Source of the DNA: Breviolum minutum Mf 1.05b.01
Lineage: Eukaryota; Sar; Dinophyceae; Suessiales; Symbiodiniaceae
NCBI GenBank assembly: GCA_000507305.1
Contig: DF241519.1
Location: 1 to 64,000 of the forward strand
Direction: 5' to 3'
DNA length: 64,000 bases
A model generated the notes under the pieces. It searched no databases and had not been told where the DNA came from. It saw only the letters and a list, made by a program, of their open reading frames with translations. Positions 34,101-45,703 of this stretch are shown piece by piece; the stretch's first letter is position 1, and every line of letters begins with the position of its first letter. The position numbers and the translations under genes are program-made.

Positions 34101-37100
34101 GGTAAACATGCGTACATAAGATGCAGACAGGCTTGCCAAGAGCGCCATGGTTTCTTGTTTTAGGCTTTGCAAACATCCCAAGCCAAAAGCCAAGCAATCC
34201 ATGTATGGAATATTTGCCTACATTTACCATAAACATACGCCAAATGTGGCTAAATATACCATGCATGGATGTTATGGGAAATGATACCGCCGGTGTCCGA
34301 TTAGTAGTTGTAACAAGCTCGTTTTTCATTACCCCAAAAAGTTAGATGTTGCCAGTTTTTGGGGCGACGTATCCACCATTATCCATCCGGGTGAGCCGTT
34401 GCACATGGTTTGAGCTCAGTTTTGCAGTTTTGCAATGACCATTGGACAAGAACGGCTATCCAAGCAGTCGGCGAAATTTCTGCAATCTCCGTAATTTCTT
34501 TGCTTGTAAAGTACCATGATCATCCATGATCACAATGTTGCCTGGCGGTTCAAAATGACGCAAAATGTAAGCCCCCGTCTCTTGGCCGTTGCTCCAGGAA
34601 AACCCGGCCCTTGTCACATGCCAATTTAGGGGACGTTCGCAGGTAGACGGCGTGAACCTGGGCTTGCACTTACATGCGGCCACACGTTGAAACACCAAGG
34701 CCGGACAGTTCTCAGACAAATAGGTGTGGACTTAAGATATTCACAAGCCAGACGCTGGCAGATATGCAAGTTGCATCTCAAGTTTGCGACTTCGCATGTT
34801 TCAGTCAAGCATGTGACAACTTCGCAGTGTCCAACCCACAGCCCCAGTCTTTGCCAAAATGCTTTTGCGCTAAGCGAATTGTGCTCTGCCAAGCAGGTCC
34901 AGGACTGACTTCATCAATGGGTTGATCCCACTTTGATTTTGTGAAGTCGTTGACAAATGAGACACTATTTCAATGTTCTGAGTTCGAACTTGATGTTGAG
35001 AATTCGAAAATTGCCATTGCAAGTCGCATCTGACACGCCGACATAAAGTCGTCGGTACAGTGCAGGCGGGATCTGAATTCCACAAATTTCCTCAGATGTT
35101 GTAACGTTGCAAAGCTCATGCAGCGCGCGATTAGAGATTGTGTGAACTTGGCCCCCTAGCAGTCGCACCCAATCTGTGCTTGGTTTGGAGGTTCCCTGGC
35201 CTGAGCCTTCAGCAAGGCTCTGCATGGATGGACCATCACACAATAAAACGATTGGTAAAAATGAGAGCGGTGCTGTCGCTGGATGAGTCTTTTCCGATTT
35301 GCAGAGCCGGCATTTCAAACAGGACGCTTCCAAATGTTTTTCAATGCTTGCCAAAAAGGACCAGTTTTCACGGGGTTCGGTGCACCGTGGCATCCAGCGC
35401 CACTGGTTGCGGTGTCTTTGTTAAATTTGGCGTGAACTGTTCGTGTGAGTTTGGCGCTGGTTCCAATGTCGATGTTGCTTTCACTTCAATCCAGCTGACC
35501 TATCAGCCTGTCGATCCAGATCCAGTGGCACTCAGCCGCCTGTATTCTAGTTTCACTCGTTGTGGCAGCCAAAAAAAGTTTCGAACAGGATGACATGTTT
35601 TTTGCAATGGCTAAAATTCGCACGCTGTTGATGCGCGCGCCATCCAAATCCAATAGGAGCTAGAGGTGAAACATAAATTTGACTGCAATTTGGGGGCCTC
35701 CCGAATACTGGCCCATGTTTCGCATGAACCCGTTTTTTAAACAGGATGAATTGACATTGCCAATGTGTGCCAAAAGGCGCCAGTTTTCAGAGCGTTCGGT
35801 GTATTGCGCCATCCAGCGCCACTGGTTGCCGTGCGGTTTTCTCAAATTTAGCGTGAACTGTTCGTTTGAGTTTGGCGCTGGCTCTAATGTCGATGTTGCG
35901 TTCACTTCAATCCAGGTGATCCATCAGCGTGTGCATCCAGTGGCATTCAACGGCCTGTATTTTCTTTTGACGCACTGTTGCAACCAAATAGAAAAATTGG
36001 AAAACGAGGATGTCAACTGTTTGCCATGTTGAGGTGACCTGTTCAAAGCGGAAGACTGCAAGCCATATGAAGGTATGTACCCTAGGAATGTTTTCAACAT
36101 TTTCGTGCGCTCACCTTTGTTAGGTTTTGAAGGCCATGACCATATCATTTTTGCGCCCGGCCACAGCCAGTACTAGGTGACAGGCAAAAAAAACATTTCT
36201 TCAACCAGTGGTCTGGTTCTTACATTCAAAGCATACCGTGCCTTCCTCCCGCAGCACTGCTGGGCGGCAGATCGCAGTGTGGCTGGCCAAACTTTCGAGA
36301 AACCTGCTCGTGATGACCACTGAATTCACCGTTGCTCGTCCTAAACCTAATCATTCCAGCCGGCATCTACACAGCTTTCCTTGGAATGCAAGTGAATCTT
36401 AGAACGCGTGGTGAGTATGCTGAGATGGCAGTCGAAACACAAGTAAATAGCACCCTTCCGTTCTGTTTCTTGAGCTTTGGAAAGCCTTGCAATTGGCGTC
36501 AAAAGAAGAGATGACGATGATGAGATCTTGTACTCGACGCGTTGGAATCTCGTGTTGGATGTGTTGGCCGCGTTCTTCAAGTCGTTGGATGCCTTCAAAC
36601 GGTTCTTTTGCGCAGCAGCCCTGACGTAACTCAAAGAACAGAGGTGGTGCACACAACTCCGTTCCCTTTTCCCAATAGTTTGATGGTGGAGGCGCAGGCC
36701 CGCTATGTACAGGACACAGGTGTTTCCATGAGCCTGTTGTATTTCGTTCGCGCCTCCTGAAAATGCAGCCATTGCCTTGCTAAACCTTCAGACCCGGGCC
36801 ATCAAGCGTCTGCAGCGGTACTTGAAATGCCTGTCACATTCTTAAAACTACACCTTTTGTCCGGCCCCATGGAATCAATTAACTATTTGAAAGTAAACCC
36901 CTTTTTGCATTTCCAGGGTTTGCAATGAAGTTGATATAAGATCACATGCTGCTTTGCCATTTTTGTTGGGGTCTGGAACACCCATTTTTCGCGTGAAATA
37001 TTCTGACGATTTCTCGAATGATTCTTGTTGATTTGAAGGATTCTTCTTCTCGAGTCCGCCCTTCAGAGGAGTGCTCTTAAATTGAGCTTGCTGGCCCTTT

Positions 37101-37930
37101 TGAAAGAAATACGAACTCGGTGTGGCACGAGGGCCATGTTCCAGCCGGGCAAGCCGATTTTTGATGGCAAAGATTCGTGAGACATTTCAAGTGTTCAGAG
37201 GGTTTGAAATGCGCCTTTCGGGAATACATTGAATACACCATTGCGCCACTGAAGTTGCAAGTTAGATGAGATTCAGATGCGCCCCAATGAATTGTCAACA
37301 TTTTTGTTGAATGGAATGCCACCAAGATCTCGACATTCTGCCTCAAAACGTGTGTGGCGCTTCAGCATCAGCTGTCCATTTCACTTCTGGTAGCCGTCGA
37401 ATCCTTCCCACTTGTTTCCTTGGAAACATGTGGACTTGAACCTCCTGCAATTGCCGGCTGAATCACCAAACGCCTTGGGGTTTGCATGTGATGATAGAAA
37501 TTGTTAGCGACACGTTTCTCTGACGATGTTGACATTTTCCATGGTTTCTCTCAATCAGAAGAAGAGTGTCAGCCTTCCGTGACCAATTGCCGACTTTTTT
37601 GAGCAAACCCCTCGAAGAGATGCATGTGCTGATTGAAACGAGAATACCAGCATGATAGCACGATTGCCAACCACAAAATTTTTGAATCCTTTTCGAAGCA
37701 AGTAATCTCCCGTTTTGTGTGTGAACGCATGATCTTCCGCGTGAGAAACAGCACGCTGCGCTTCAGAAATGCCTGGGCAGTGCTTAGCATGCTTGTCGGA
37801 ATTTAAGCCATGAAGGTTTCCGATCTTAAGATGAGTCACACATGCAGGCGCAAATGGGGCAAAATGGCCAAACATTTCATTCGGGTGGATCATGGGGCAC
37901 CTGCGCTGTAGGATGTTAGAAGGTCCCAAC
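31200..37930 (-). pseudogene. Zone of decayed coding fragments, mainly minus strand
   Basis: This zone has almost none of the inverted-repeat elements or long A/T runs seen elsewhere. Many minus-strand frames look like real protein but are short and broken, for example FSWSNGQETGAYILRHFEPP (34456-34719), GIQIPPALYRRLYVGVSDAT (34965-35393) and AEDHAFTHKTGDYLLRKGF (37555-37929). Two diverged internal duplications exist: 33300-33477 with 34013-34200, and 35300-35575 with 35725-36000. In the first pair, one minus frame stays similar between copies (IQLKLTNFGLPYLVNVIQG against IQLKFQYFGLA-stop-RVNVMQR) with changes mostly at third codon positions. That suggests an ancestral coding repeat that decayed. 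On the + strand, 36180-36326 also has a good frame (TFKAYRAFLPQHCWAADRSV). The family is not recognised. Confidence 0.45.
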
Positions 37931-38128
37931 TAATTTGGATTGATTTGGATCAATGGTTCGCAACTTTGTGTTTTTGCTTGGGGGTAAATTGCGGCCACAG
38001 GTTCAAAAATTAAATTATATCAATCAATTATTGCTTGGTGGTTGGGCCGCCTATTCTAAGTAGGTTTTTGTTCATGGCCATTTATTTTTGCGGGATTTCC
38101 CAGAATAGGCAACCAACCAACGGGCTGA

Positions 38129-38261
38129 CCTGGGGGATCATTCCATTTAGCAAGTAGTTAGTGACCCCTACTTAGCCATTTAGGCCATTTGGAACGGGAA
38201 CAACCCCAGTTAAGAGGCTTACTAACCATACTTAGTTACTAAGTGTGATGCTCCTCCAAGG
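38129..38261. mobile_element. Inverted-repeat element, family A (diverged)
   Basis: Left end CTGGGGGATCATTCCATTTA and right end GTGTGATGCTCCTCCAAGG, with the shared interior GCCATTTGGAACGGGAACAACC. Confidence 0.75.
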
Positions 38262-38528
38262 AGAAGTAGTCATCTACTCTGAGAGTCCACTTGTGTAGGA
38301 TATTCATGGCAAAACTTTGGAATCATCCCCTTTGAGTTTCGCAAAATTCGACCCTTTAAGTACAACCGGTGAGAGTTCACATATGACGCACTAAATGTTT
38401 AACTTTGAGGAACAGATCTGAGTTGTGGAATACGTGCCGGTGATGGTTTCGGAAATACGGATTCTTTTTCTAACCCCTGCAGGGATAGATTTCCAAGCTT
38501 TTCAGGCTAGACAGAATTCTGAACCATC

Positions 38529-38654
38529 TACTTGGAGGATCATCCCATTTTGTATGTGGTTAATGACGATGGTTAATAAGTCCCCAAGACCTGGGGATAT
38601 TCCCCTTCTTTTTTGGTCTAAATGGCTGATACTAACTGGGATGATCCTCCAAGT
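38529..38654. mobile_element. Inverted-repeat element, family A
   Basis: TACTTGGAGGATCATCCCAT at the left and ACTGGGATGATCCTCCAAG at the right. Just left of it, GAATTCTGAACCATC is a remnant of a family B end. Confidence 0.88.
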
Positions 38655-39435
38655 GCAATATGACGTGGATGCCATGGCCCGACGAATCCGGGGCGAGGTG
38701 TAGGGAAGAATGCCCACCAATCCCGGTAACACTCGTTGTTGTGTAGGGCCTTCACTTGCCATTTGAGAGAGCATCTAAAGTCCACCACTTTTAACTTTTG
38801 ACTTGAATGTTTTTTTTTCGGAAAGGATGTTCTTAGAACTTTGGAATCGTATATCGGTAAGCCTCAATTCGTGTCTGACTCGTTTGTCAGATTTTCACGG
38901 CAGGTTTGACGACTGGTTCTGGAGCTGTTCTTTTTTCCTTCAGTTGTACTTCCAAACAAGTGATAGTCACTTGAAAGGATTCTAAGAATAGTAAACCACC
39001 AGCCTTAAACCATCAACTACTTGCATGGAACACGGCTTTGTTTCGAGACTTTGATTTTTTCAAACAATAGCATCAATCAACTACTCCATATGGATGTCAC
39101 CTGCCTCACTTGTAGTGTTCTTTGGAAGGCTCTATTTGAAAATCCCACCGAACTGGGGACTTGAGGTATGACCGGTATGACTGTTTTTTTCTAGTATCAT
39201 CAGTTCATCATCTCCTTCCGGTTTAACAACAAACCTGTTAGAACATCTTTCTTTTTAAAGGCATGGTCAGAAATTCAGTGTGATCAGCTCTCAGAATTTG
39301 CATCTGAAATCCAACTTTCCTGAAAGGATCTTCTTGGTAGTGTACCCTTGGAGATTCTGTTTGATTCAACAAGGTTTTCAACAATAAACCCTTGAAAAAA
39401 ACAATAGGTTTTTGTACCTCCATTTTAGGTATCTG

Positions 39436-39702
39436 AAATGTGTGGTCACTAAGCAACCAGTTTTGTTCATGGATGGAAATGGTGATTTCCAGCCATTCCC
39501 CATTCGTAAAGGTTTGGTTCATCATCCAAGCATCTTAATTGGTGGATGTGAATCGGGTCATGCTTCACCTGAAAATCAGCCACTGGATATTGGGAGATTC
39601 CTTTTTGATTCAGCAACAAAATTAGATCATTTTCTGGTTCCGTTCGTTGAACTTTGGGGGGTGTATTTCCAGGATGCCGGGAAGGCAGTGAAAGAATTTT
39701 GA
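39436..39702 (+). CDS. Candidate terminal exon in duplicated segment, unknown protein
   Basis: The frame reads VTKQPVLFMDGNGDFQPFPI, then LVHHPSILIGGCESGHASPE, DIGRFLFDSATKLDHFLVPF and VELWGVYFQDAGKAVKEF, and stops at TGA 39700-39702. It looks like a genuine protein C terminus. The related segment at 30131 carries deletions that break this frame, which argues that this copy is the intact one. The start of the exon is uncertain because no clear acceptor stands out, and no family is recognised. Confidence 0.45.
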   Translation, partial: KCVVTKQPVLFMDGNGDFQPFPIRKGLVHHPSILIGGCESGHASPENQPLDIGRFLFDSATKLDHFLVPFVELWGVYFQDAGKAVKEF

Positions 39703-40455
39703 TGCTTCATCCTACTGTTCATTGTTTGGGAGGATCACCCCCAAACTATTCGAATCATTTTGGGAACAAACATCAGCTTGTATCTTCACTTGACCAGTGC
39801 AAAGAACAGAATCATGCTTAATCATTCCGCAGCTTGCAAGGTCTTTGAGTGTGCAAATACAACGGGCCCTTGAGATAAACATCCCAACAGGAAGTGCAAA
39901 GCTTGTGGAATGTGTACGAACCAACGGGTTTTTGATCTATAGATTACTATAGATATGTTATTGTCTATAATCAGCGGAGTATACAGGATTTCACATGTCT
40001 ACCGGATTTGTTACACTCACATATCTTTATTTGAGAAGCATTCATATCCTTTTTTCTCCATCCAAATGCGATACCAGCAGTCATGACTTTTTTTTCAGTA
40101 CAAAAGTCAACAAAGGCTAAGAGGTATCTTTTTACTTCTGCCCCATGGTCTTTTCGGCACGCAAAAACGAGAGTTTTTCGACTGAGCAAATCGACATGTT
40201 TCAAGAAAGAGTGCAATTGAGCGAATTGAGTCTACAATTGGTAAATCAGATCTTGGCGAGAAGGCTTGGTGCTTGAAGACTGCTTCGGAATCACTCTCTG
40301 GTTATGTCCAATTTAGAAGAATCGACATATAGATATGGTCCACACATGAACGACACTTTGTCGTAAACGAGTCATGTCCATGGCTTAGTTTACGCACGAA
40401 GTTGGTGCCATTTGTTGAGCAGTGAGCAGCTACTCAGCTACTCGTCATGTTGCAA
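39516..40455 (+). repeat. Dispersed segmental duplication, copy 2
   Basis: This is the longer member of the pair with 30131-30945, about 9.4 kb apart in direct orientation. Beyond the small exon it contains mainly non-coding sequence in which the two copies match closely (for example TTTGTTACACTCACATATCT and GCAGTGAGCAGCTACTCAGC). Confidence 0.87.
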
Positions 40456-41041
40456 CAGGGGCTGAGGGACCATGTTTCCAGAAATGTAGCGAAGGCCCAG
40501 CCGGGCCGACCTTTCAGCCTGCAAAGGATGTTGTCTTTCAGGCCAGCCATGGTTGTGGTTGCCTTCAGTTCATTCACCCCGCTTCAAAGAGGTCTGTCAC
40601 CTTTACAGTAATACATTGTTCAACAACTCGTTGTTTTGGTGTCAGTTCACCAAGCGATAGTAACATCAAACTGCCACACTGTTGGATTTCTATTTCTAAA
40701 GCTTGACGAAGAGGCTTTCTAGAAGACCTTGGAAAATTTGAAAACGACCATCGACAAAAAACAAACTTGAGAAAGCACCCTGCAATTTCTTCATATGGTT
40801 TCATGGCCTACGACAATTGTTGAAAGGATCTTTGCTTTCCCGCTGTCATTCGGTGTAGATATGTTGTTTTGATGAGACCTTTCATGCAAAGATGCAGCCC
40901 GTTCCAATTGATCTTTGGAGCGTCGAATAGGCGCTTTACCAACATGAATATCCCATTGAATATGGCCACCTTAGTGCAATTTTCCAAATCCTCAGATATG
41001 CAGTAGTTGGTTGTGCTTTAAAGTTGAAGTCCAAAATTTGA

Positions 41042-41242
41042 TTCGCTGAGAGCTACAAGAATCAGTGGTCATGCATATATGCCGGATGCTACGGTCGCGT
41101 TTTCTCGCACAACTGCGATCCTTGGGAAGAATTTGGCAGTGTGCAAGTCGCTCAACGCTCAGCCTATAGTTCCAAAAACTTGGTTAGTGCGGATGTTCCC
41201 TTTTGTGGTGCCGTGTATATTGGTGACTCCTCCCGGGTTTGA
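41042..41242 (+). CDS. Coding fragment without start codon, unknown protein
   Basis: This frame is open from just after a TGA to TGA 41240-41242. It reads FAESYKNQWSCIYAGCYGRV, then FSHNCDPWEEFGSVQVAQRS and NLVSADVPFCGAVYIGDSSR. The Cys, Trp and Gly content looks like folded protein. It has no ATG and no clear splice acceptor, so it may be an exon or another fragment of the decayed zone to its left. Confidence 0.35.
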   Translation, partial: FAESYKNQWSCIYAGCYGRVFSHNCDPWEEFGSVQVAQRSAYSSKNLVSADVPFCGAVYIGDSSRV

Positions 41243-41878
41243 ACAACGGCTTTTTGCCTTGATTTTTTTGGGGCCAAAAATTTCCACTTGTGGGAACCCC
41301 TGAGGCTTGCGGCCTATTTCCACATCCACCGCCACCTCCAGCGAAGCAGTGGCTTTGGCTTTGGCCGCTGAATTTTTGTTGTTGTTTCCCCCGAAGGGTT
41401 TTTTTTGGAGGTTGGCAGAAGCTGCCCTTTTGGGGATGGTGAAAACGTGACCATTTGGAAAGGTTAAGTGACCTCCAACTAGGGAATCAAGTTGGGTGTT
41501 TCTTTAAAGGGGGATCGAGGTCACCGACCCACTGCGGCTGTTGTGAGATTTGTCGGACTTTTTGAGTTTTTTTTTTGTTTGGTGTTTTTTTGGGGTGGTG
41601 GTTTGGGAGTTTAGGGGAGACTCCCTAAGTAACATGACCCCTTTCATTTTCGGGAAGCCCAAAGATCCAAAATAACCGGGCCACAAACCACCAATTTATC
41701 ATTAGTTGATTTTGTAAAAGGACCCACCAACAAAGTAACAGCTTAACAATTTCCCCTTCCAAGCTCCTTTGCCGAGGGAAGTGAAATGATTCCATATTGT
41801 CTGGTCAAACTAATAGCAGCCTCACACGACCTGGGCCCCAAAACGTAGGGCTTTGGAAGGGAAATCACCTTATTTCAG

Positions 41879-42056
41879 GGAAATCTACCTTGGTGAAATA
41901 TCATTCCATTTGGCCAGAATATTTTGCCACATTTTGCTCAAGGGAAAACAACTGGAGCCAGTAGCCCCAAGTTCAACCAACAATCCAAGAAATCTCGAAG
42001 AGGACCCCCCGAACGGAAACCCTGAGTATCTAATAGCTCGATTGCAATTTACTTAG
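41879..42056 (+). CDS. Candidate terminal exon, unknown protein
   Basis: After TTATTTCAG (ending 41878) the frame reads EIYLGEISFHLARIFCHILL, then EPVAPSSTNNPRNLEEDPPN and GNPEYLIARLQFT, and ends at TAG 42054-42056. The acceptor has a T-rich approach and is followed by G, as in the well-supported genes here. No upstream exon could be placed. A second frame at 42226-42362 reads SYLLQTVWAFFFRQKMPPEK and runs straight into the family B element at 42363, so it may be a separate exon. Confidence 0.45.
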
Positions 42057-42362
42057 GGGTCCGCTGGTAAGGTCCCCATCAATTTTGGATGAAAACAAAT
42101 AAAACTTTTGAAACTCCTAAAATTGCCAGGGGGTCATACCATTGCGACATACTCAGTCAAACTCAATCAAACATGATTTCTCATAAATCATCCTCCGCTG
42201 GAGGGTTTCCGGCTATGAATTTTGGATGCGCATGTCATTGATTGATTCCAGATCTTACTTGTTACAAACTGTTTGGGCATTCTTTTTTCGCCAAAAAATG
42301 CCACCAGAAAAAAATCCTGTGGCGTATAGTATAGATGTTTTTCTTGAAAAGTTGCGATATCA

Positions 42363-42480
42363 TACTGTTGATGGTTCAGAAATCCTGCATGATTTGTTGA
42401 GGTTGGTAGTTTATCCCATTATTTACAAGGTTTTATGCACCATCCCAAGGTGGTTTTTAGTTGGATTTCTTCCAACAGTA
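42363..42480. mobile_element. Inverted-repeat element, family B
   Basis: TACTGTTGATGGTTCAGAAA at the left and TTCTTCCAACAGTA at the right. Its right-hand TA (42479-42480) is also the left-hand TA of the family A element that follows. Confidence 0.85.
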
Positions 42481-42631
42481 CTTGGAGGATCATCCCAGGT
42501 ATCGTAAGTAGTTAGGATCACCCCCACTTCTAAGCCATAAATTTCGTCCATTTGGAAGGGGTCCCATAACCCCACAAATTGGGGACTTACCATCACCACT
42601 TACATCCGTCATGGGAGCCTATCCTCCAAGG
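42479..42631. mobile_element. Inverted-repeat element, family A, abutting a family B copy
   Basis: TACTTGGAGGATCATCCCAG at the left and GAGCCTATCCTCCAAGG at the right. It joins the preceding family B element at a single shared TA. Confidence 0.85.
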
Positions 42632-42753
42632 TTGGGGGGGATTCCCATCGGCAATTGAGGCCTCAGGTGAAGAGTTAGAGATGCCAGTGGAAACCAATCA
42701 GGTTCCGTTGGGTGGATTTTGATTTTTCATGGCCAGATAACCTACCTTTGCAG

Positions 42754-42930
42754 GGGTCACGTACCCCCCCGAAACGAAATGAGGGTTCGGTTTTATAAGG
42801 CCTCATTAAGGGAAACCAATGGTTTTCATAAACCCAGAAATAGCCGGCCGCTTGTGAAAACCCATTTCTTTTCACTTAATAAGGCCGGCTATGAAAACAC
42901 CTTATTTCGTTTCGGGGGGTTACGTGGCCC
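42754..42930. mobile_element. Long-arm inverted-repeat element (CCCCCCGAAACGAAA)
   Basis: The left arm GGGTCACGTACCCCCCCGAA pairs with the right arm TTCGGGGGGTTACGTGGCCC, and AACGAAA continues the pairing. The interior has GGCCTCATTAAGGGAAACCA and TAATAAGGCCGGCTAT, pieces shared with the element at 13768-13909. Confidence 0.85.
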
Positions 42931-43700
42931 GGGGGGGTTCCCGGTTGACCAGCCATAATGGTTGGGGTTGGTGGCCTTTGTTTGTGGAACCATGGGGGCA
43001 GGTATATATTTCCCATATATGTAGCGCATATAAAATTCAAGGAGGTACCCTGCAAGTCCTTGGAAGACCACATTCTTTTTTGGAGGGTTGGTGAAATGGA
43101 GTTTCACCATTTTCAATTACAATAAGGGTTGGCAACATCATACAAAAGGAAACTACATTAAGAAATGCTTAGCATAACTCTGGCCCATGATGTGTCCTGG
43201 TGTGTTTACTGTGCCTCACTGTGGTTACATGCGAGTGAATGTCTGTGGCTTGAAATGATAGACCCCAAAAATTGATGGTTGCAATGGTGGGCCAATTGAG
43301 CAATGAAAAACACCCTGGTTGTTTAGGTTATATAGGGGATTATACTACCCAATTATATGGGGATTTTCATAAGCCAATATAAGGATCCCTATAAAACAAC
43401 CAGTATAATGGAAAGTAGGAGGGTTTTTTTCGTAGCTCAATTTATGCCGTCCCTTTGGTTTGGACACAAAACAAGATACTGTAACTGGTCGAATGTTGAC
43501 ATGAAGGACTACATGCGACGCAGCAATTCCTCGCAAAAAAGGAAGGTACTTGCAAATGTCGACATGGAAGATACTCTCTTCCAAGATTTTTCTATGGGTT
43601 TCTATTGCTGATTCCTTGGAAGGAGCCTTACCGTATCATATGACATACTTCTTCGTCAGTTTTTTCAAATGAAACTCAGGCAAGGCAACATTTTATCTGA

Positions 43701-43952
43701 GAATCCCATGCTCAACCTCGCCAAGGTGTTTTTGTGAATGTCTTTGAAGTCCAAGAAAAGACCCCAAGAAAAACGACACATCTGAATCCATCACCTGAGA
43801 TTGCCGTTACGCCGTTTTGGGATGAATCAACCCTGCCCTGCTGCCTTATGGGTTCAAGCACTAGCACCTGGGTGGCCGGCTTGCCAGTTCGGGTTGAGCG
43901 GGTTCAAACCAGCCAGGTTTGCGGCTTTGCGTGGGATTTTTTGGGGACCTGA
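43701..43952 (+). CDS. Candidate exon, unknown protein
   Basis: The frame is open from after a TGA to TGA 43950-43952. It reads GVFVNVFEVQEKTPRKTTHL, then NPSPEIAVTPFWDESTLPCC, TWVAGLPVRVERVQTSQVCG and FAWDFLGT. GCCAAG followed by GT at about 43726 could be an acceptor. The composition looks like real protein, but no start codon or partner exon is fixed. A CCTGGTTGG-family element lies upstream at about 43313-43420. Confidence 0.42.
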   Translation, partial: ESHAQPRQGVFVNVFEVQEKTPRKTTHLNPSPEIAVTPFWDESTLPCCLMGSSTSTWVAGLPVRVERVQTSQVCGFAWDFLGT

Positions 43953-44950
43953 TGGTCCTGACTGACAGGTCAATGAATATCCGAAATGGCCGAAAACCAA
44001 CTCGTGCCTGGTTGTCATTTTCGGATGTTTGTACTAAGGGCATGAACAAAAAGATACTACTACCAGTTTATATTTGCATTCTTTCATTTTATGGTCATGA
44101 AATGAGGATCCCGTTTTTTTTTCTAAATAAGCAACTCGTTTTTTTTGGTAGAATGGAATATCATAAGGGTCTTGAAGCCTATTGACCTGAAGTCTACAAC
44201 TATACACTTTAGATGCGGCTGCAGTTCATTTTGGTGGTATATACTGTTTGTCAACGATTACCCTCCCTGAAACTAACATAGCACCTTAAAATGAACCCCT
44301 GGAAAAGGAGATTCCTATTGGAAACCATCATTTTTAGGTGCTTTGTTTGGTGGTGGTACCATTCTCCGGATAGAGATAGTTTTCATTCGGGGGGGAGTTC
44401 TACGATTTATTACCATGAAGCATTAACTAACTACCATTTCTCCCACAACCATGGTTCAGTGGGTAATTCTTCCCTGAAACCAACATAGCTCCTGAAAAAT
44501 TGCATTCCCAAAAGGAAACGATCGTCTTCCAACTATTCATTTTCAGGTGCGAACTGTTAGTTTCAGTGAAAAACTATCCTAATTCAAAGGAAACTCATCT
44601 TGAAGGGAGCCATTTTTCCATTGAACCATGATTGTGGGAGAAAGAGTATTTTCGATATTTCCTTTGGGACAACTTATTATGGTATCATATGGTATCCCTC
44701 CCTGAAACTAACAGCAAAAGCCACTGAAAATCAATGGTCGGTTCAGATGAATGTCCTTTTGTGGCCCGGCCTATTTTCAGGGGCGAAACTAGCTGTTAGT
44801 TTCAAGGAGGGTATCCACCATCAGTAGCTGTTGTGTTGGGGATTTCGAGTTAGATGGGTATGTCATTCAAAAAGACATCCCGTTGAAAAAACTTCGAAAC
44901 GAACCGAGCTCTTGAAACCCTAACTGAGAACTGATGACTTGGTGTTGCAG

Positions 44951-45125
44951 TTGGGTTGTTGTGGAAACAAAAATCTTGGCAAAAAACACCTTTGAAGCTA
45001 AACATCTACATGTAAAAAGACAACAAGCTGGAAGAAAACACCTTCATGACTTACAGCTTCCATGTGTTGTTTTTCTTTTTGTGTGTGTGTGTAAAGACAA
45101 GGGTAATATCACCTTGCAGATTTAG
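44951..45125 (+). CDS. Candidate terminal exon, unknown protein
   Basis: After TGTTGCAG the frame reads WVVVETKILAKNTFEAKHLH, then VKRQQAGRKHLHDLQLPCVV and FLFVCVCKDKGNITLQI, and ends at TAG 45123-45125. The Lys/His-rich part looks like protein. The hydrophobic FLFVCVC lies over a GT-rich run, which lowers confidence. Two CCCTCCCTGAAAC-type elements at about 44470-44815 lie just upstream, and a family B element follows at 45201. Confidence 0.35.
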
Positions 45126-45200
45126 AGAAGCCATGAAAAGGCTGCCCCAACAACTAGCCCGTGAATAAAACAAGCGTTGTTTAACGCGGATTCTATATAG

Positions 45201-45325
45201 TACTGTTGATGGTTCAGAAATCCTGCAAGCACCAGTTGAGGGAACGGTAGTTTTTCCCATTATTTACAAGGTCTTTAGCACCATCCCAGGTGGTTGGGAA
45301 TGGGATTTCTGAACCATCAACAGTA
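45201..45325. mobile_element. Inverted-repeat element, family B
   Basis: TACTGTTGATGGTTCAGAAA at the left and TTTCTGAACCATCAACAGTA at the right are exact inverse repeats. This is the best preserved copy in the window. Confidence 0.92.
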
Positions 45326-45367
45326 CCTCATTCTGATTCAGACCAATAGGCCCATTATGGGATTCTC

Positions 45368-45525
45368 TACTTGGAGGATCATCCCATTTAGTAGGTGGTC
45401 AATAACCATGGTGATCGTAAGTCCCCAATTCCTGGGGTTACTCCCCTTCCAAATGGCCTTTTTATGGCTTGTAAGTGGGGGTGATCCTAACTAACCACTT
45501 ACTAACTGGGATGATCCTCCGAGTA
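45368..45525. mobile_element. Inverted-repeat element, family A
   Basis: TACTTGGAGGATCATCCCAT at the left and CTGGGATGATCCTCCGAGTA at the right, with TTACTAAC just inside the right arm. Confidence 0.92.
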
Positions 45526-45628
45526 TTTACTCACCAGTAGTATGAACTCAAGATATCCAGGCCCACATAGGTTTTTATATCGTAGCGATTTTCTCTGTGC
45601 CAAAGCGCCGACCAAACAGCCAGGCGTG

Positions 45629-45703
45629 ATGGGGAAAGCGGGGAAGAAGAAAGCCGAAAAGAAGGGCGGTCTTTTTGATGTTTCTTGGAGCAAAAAGGAT
45701 TGG
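45629..45703 (+). CDS. Candidate first exon, Lys-rich N terminus
   Basis: An ATG shortly after a CAG (a possible trans-splice acceptor) opens a frame reading MGKAGKKKAEKKGGLF, then DVSWSKKDW, up to a GTATGA donor at 45704. A candidate second exon starts at 45826 after AAAAG, where GTA recurs as at the donor; it would read VGARILRCMQIATTFCL. A different frame nearby reads HADCDHVLFVNALQYESVAM, then VPAERGQAAPSKASSA, and may be the true continuation with another acceptor. I therefore give only exon 1. The minus strand here contains a long open frame that I reject. Confidence 0.45.
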
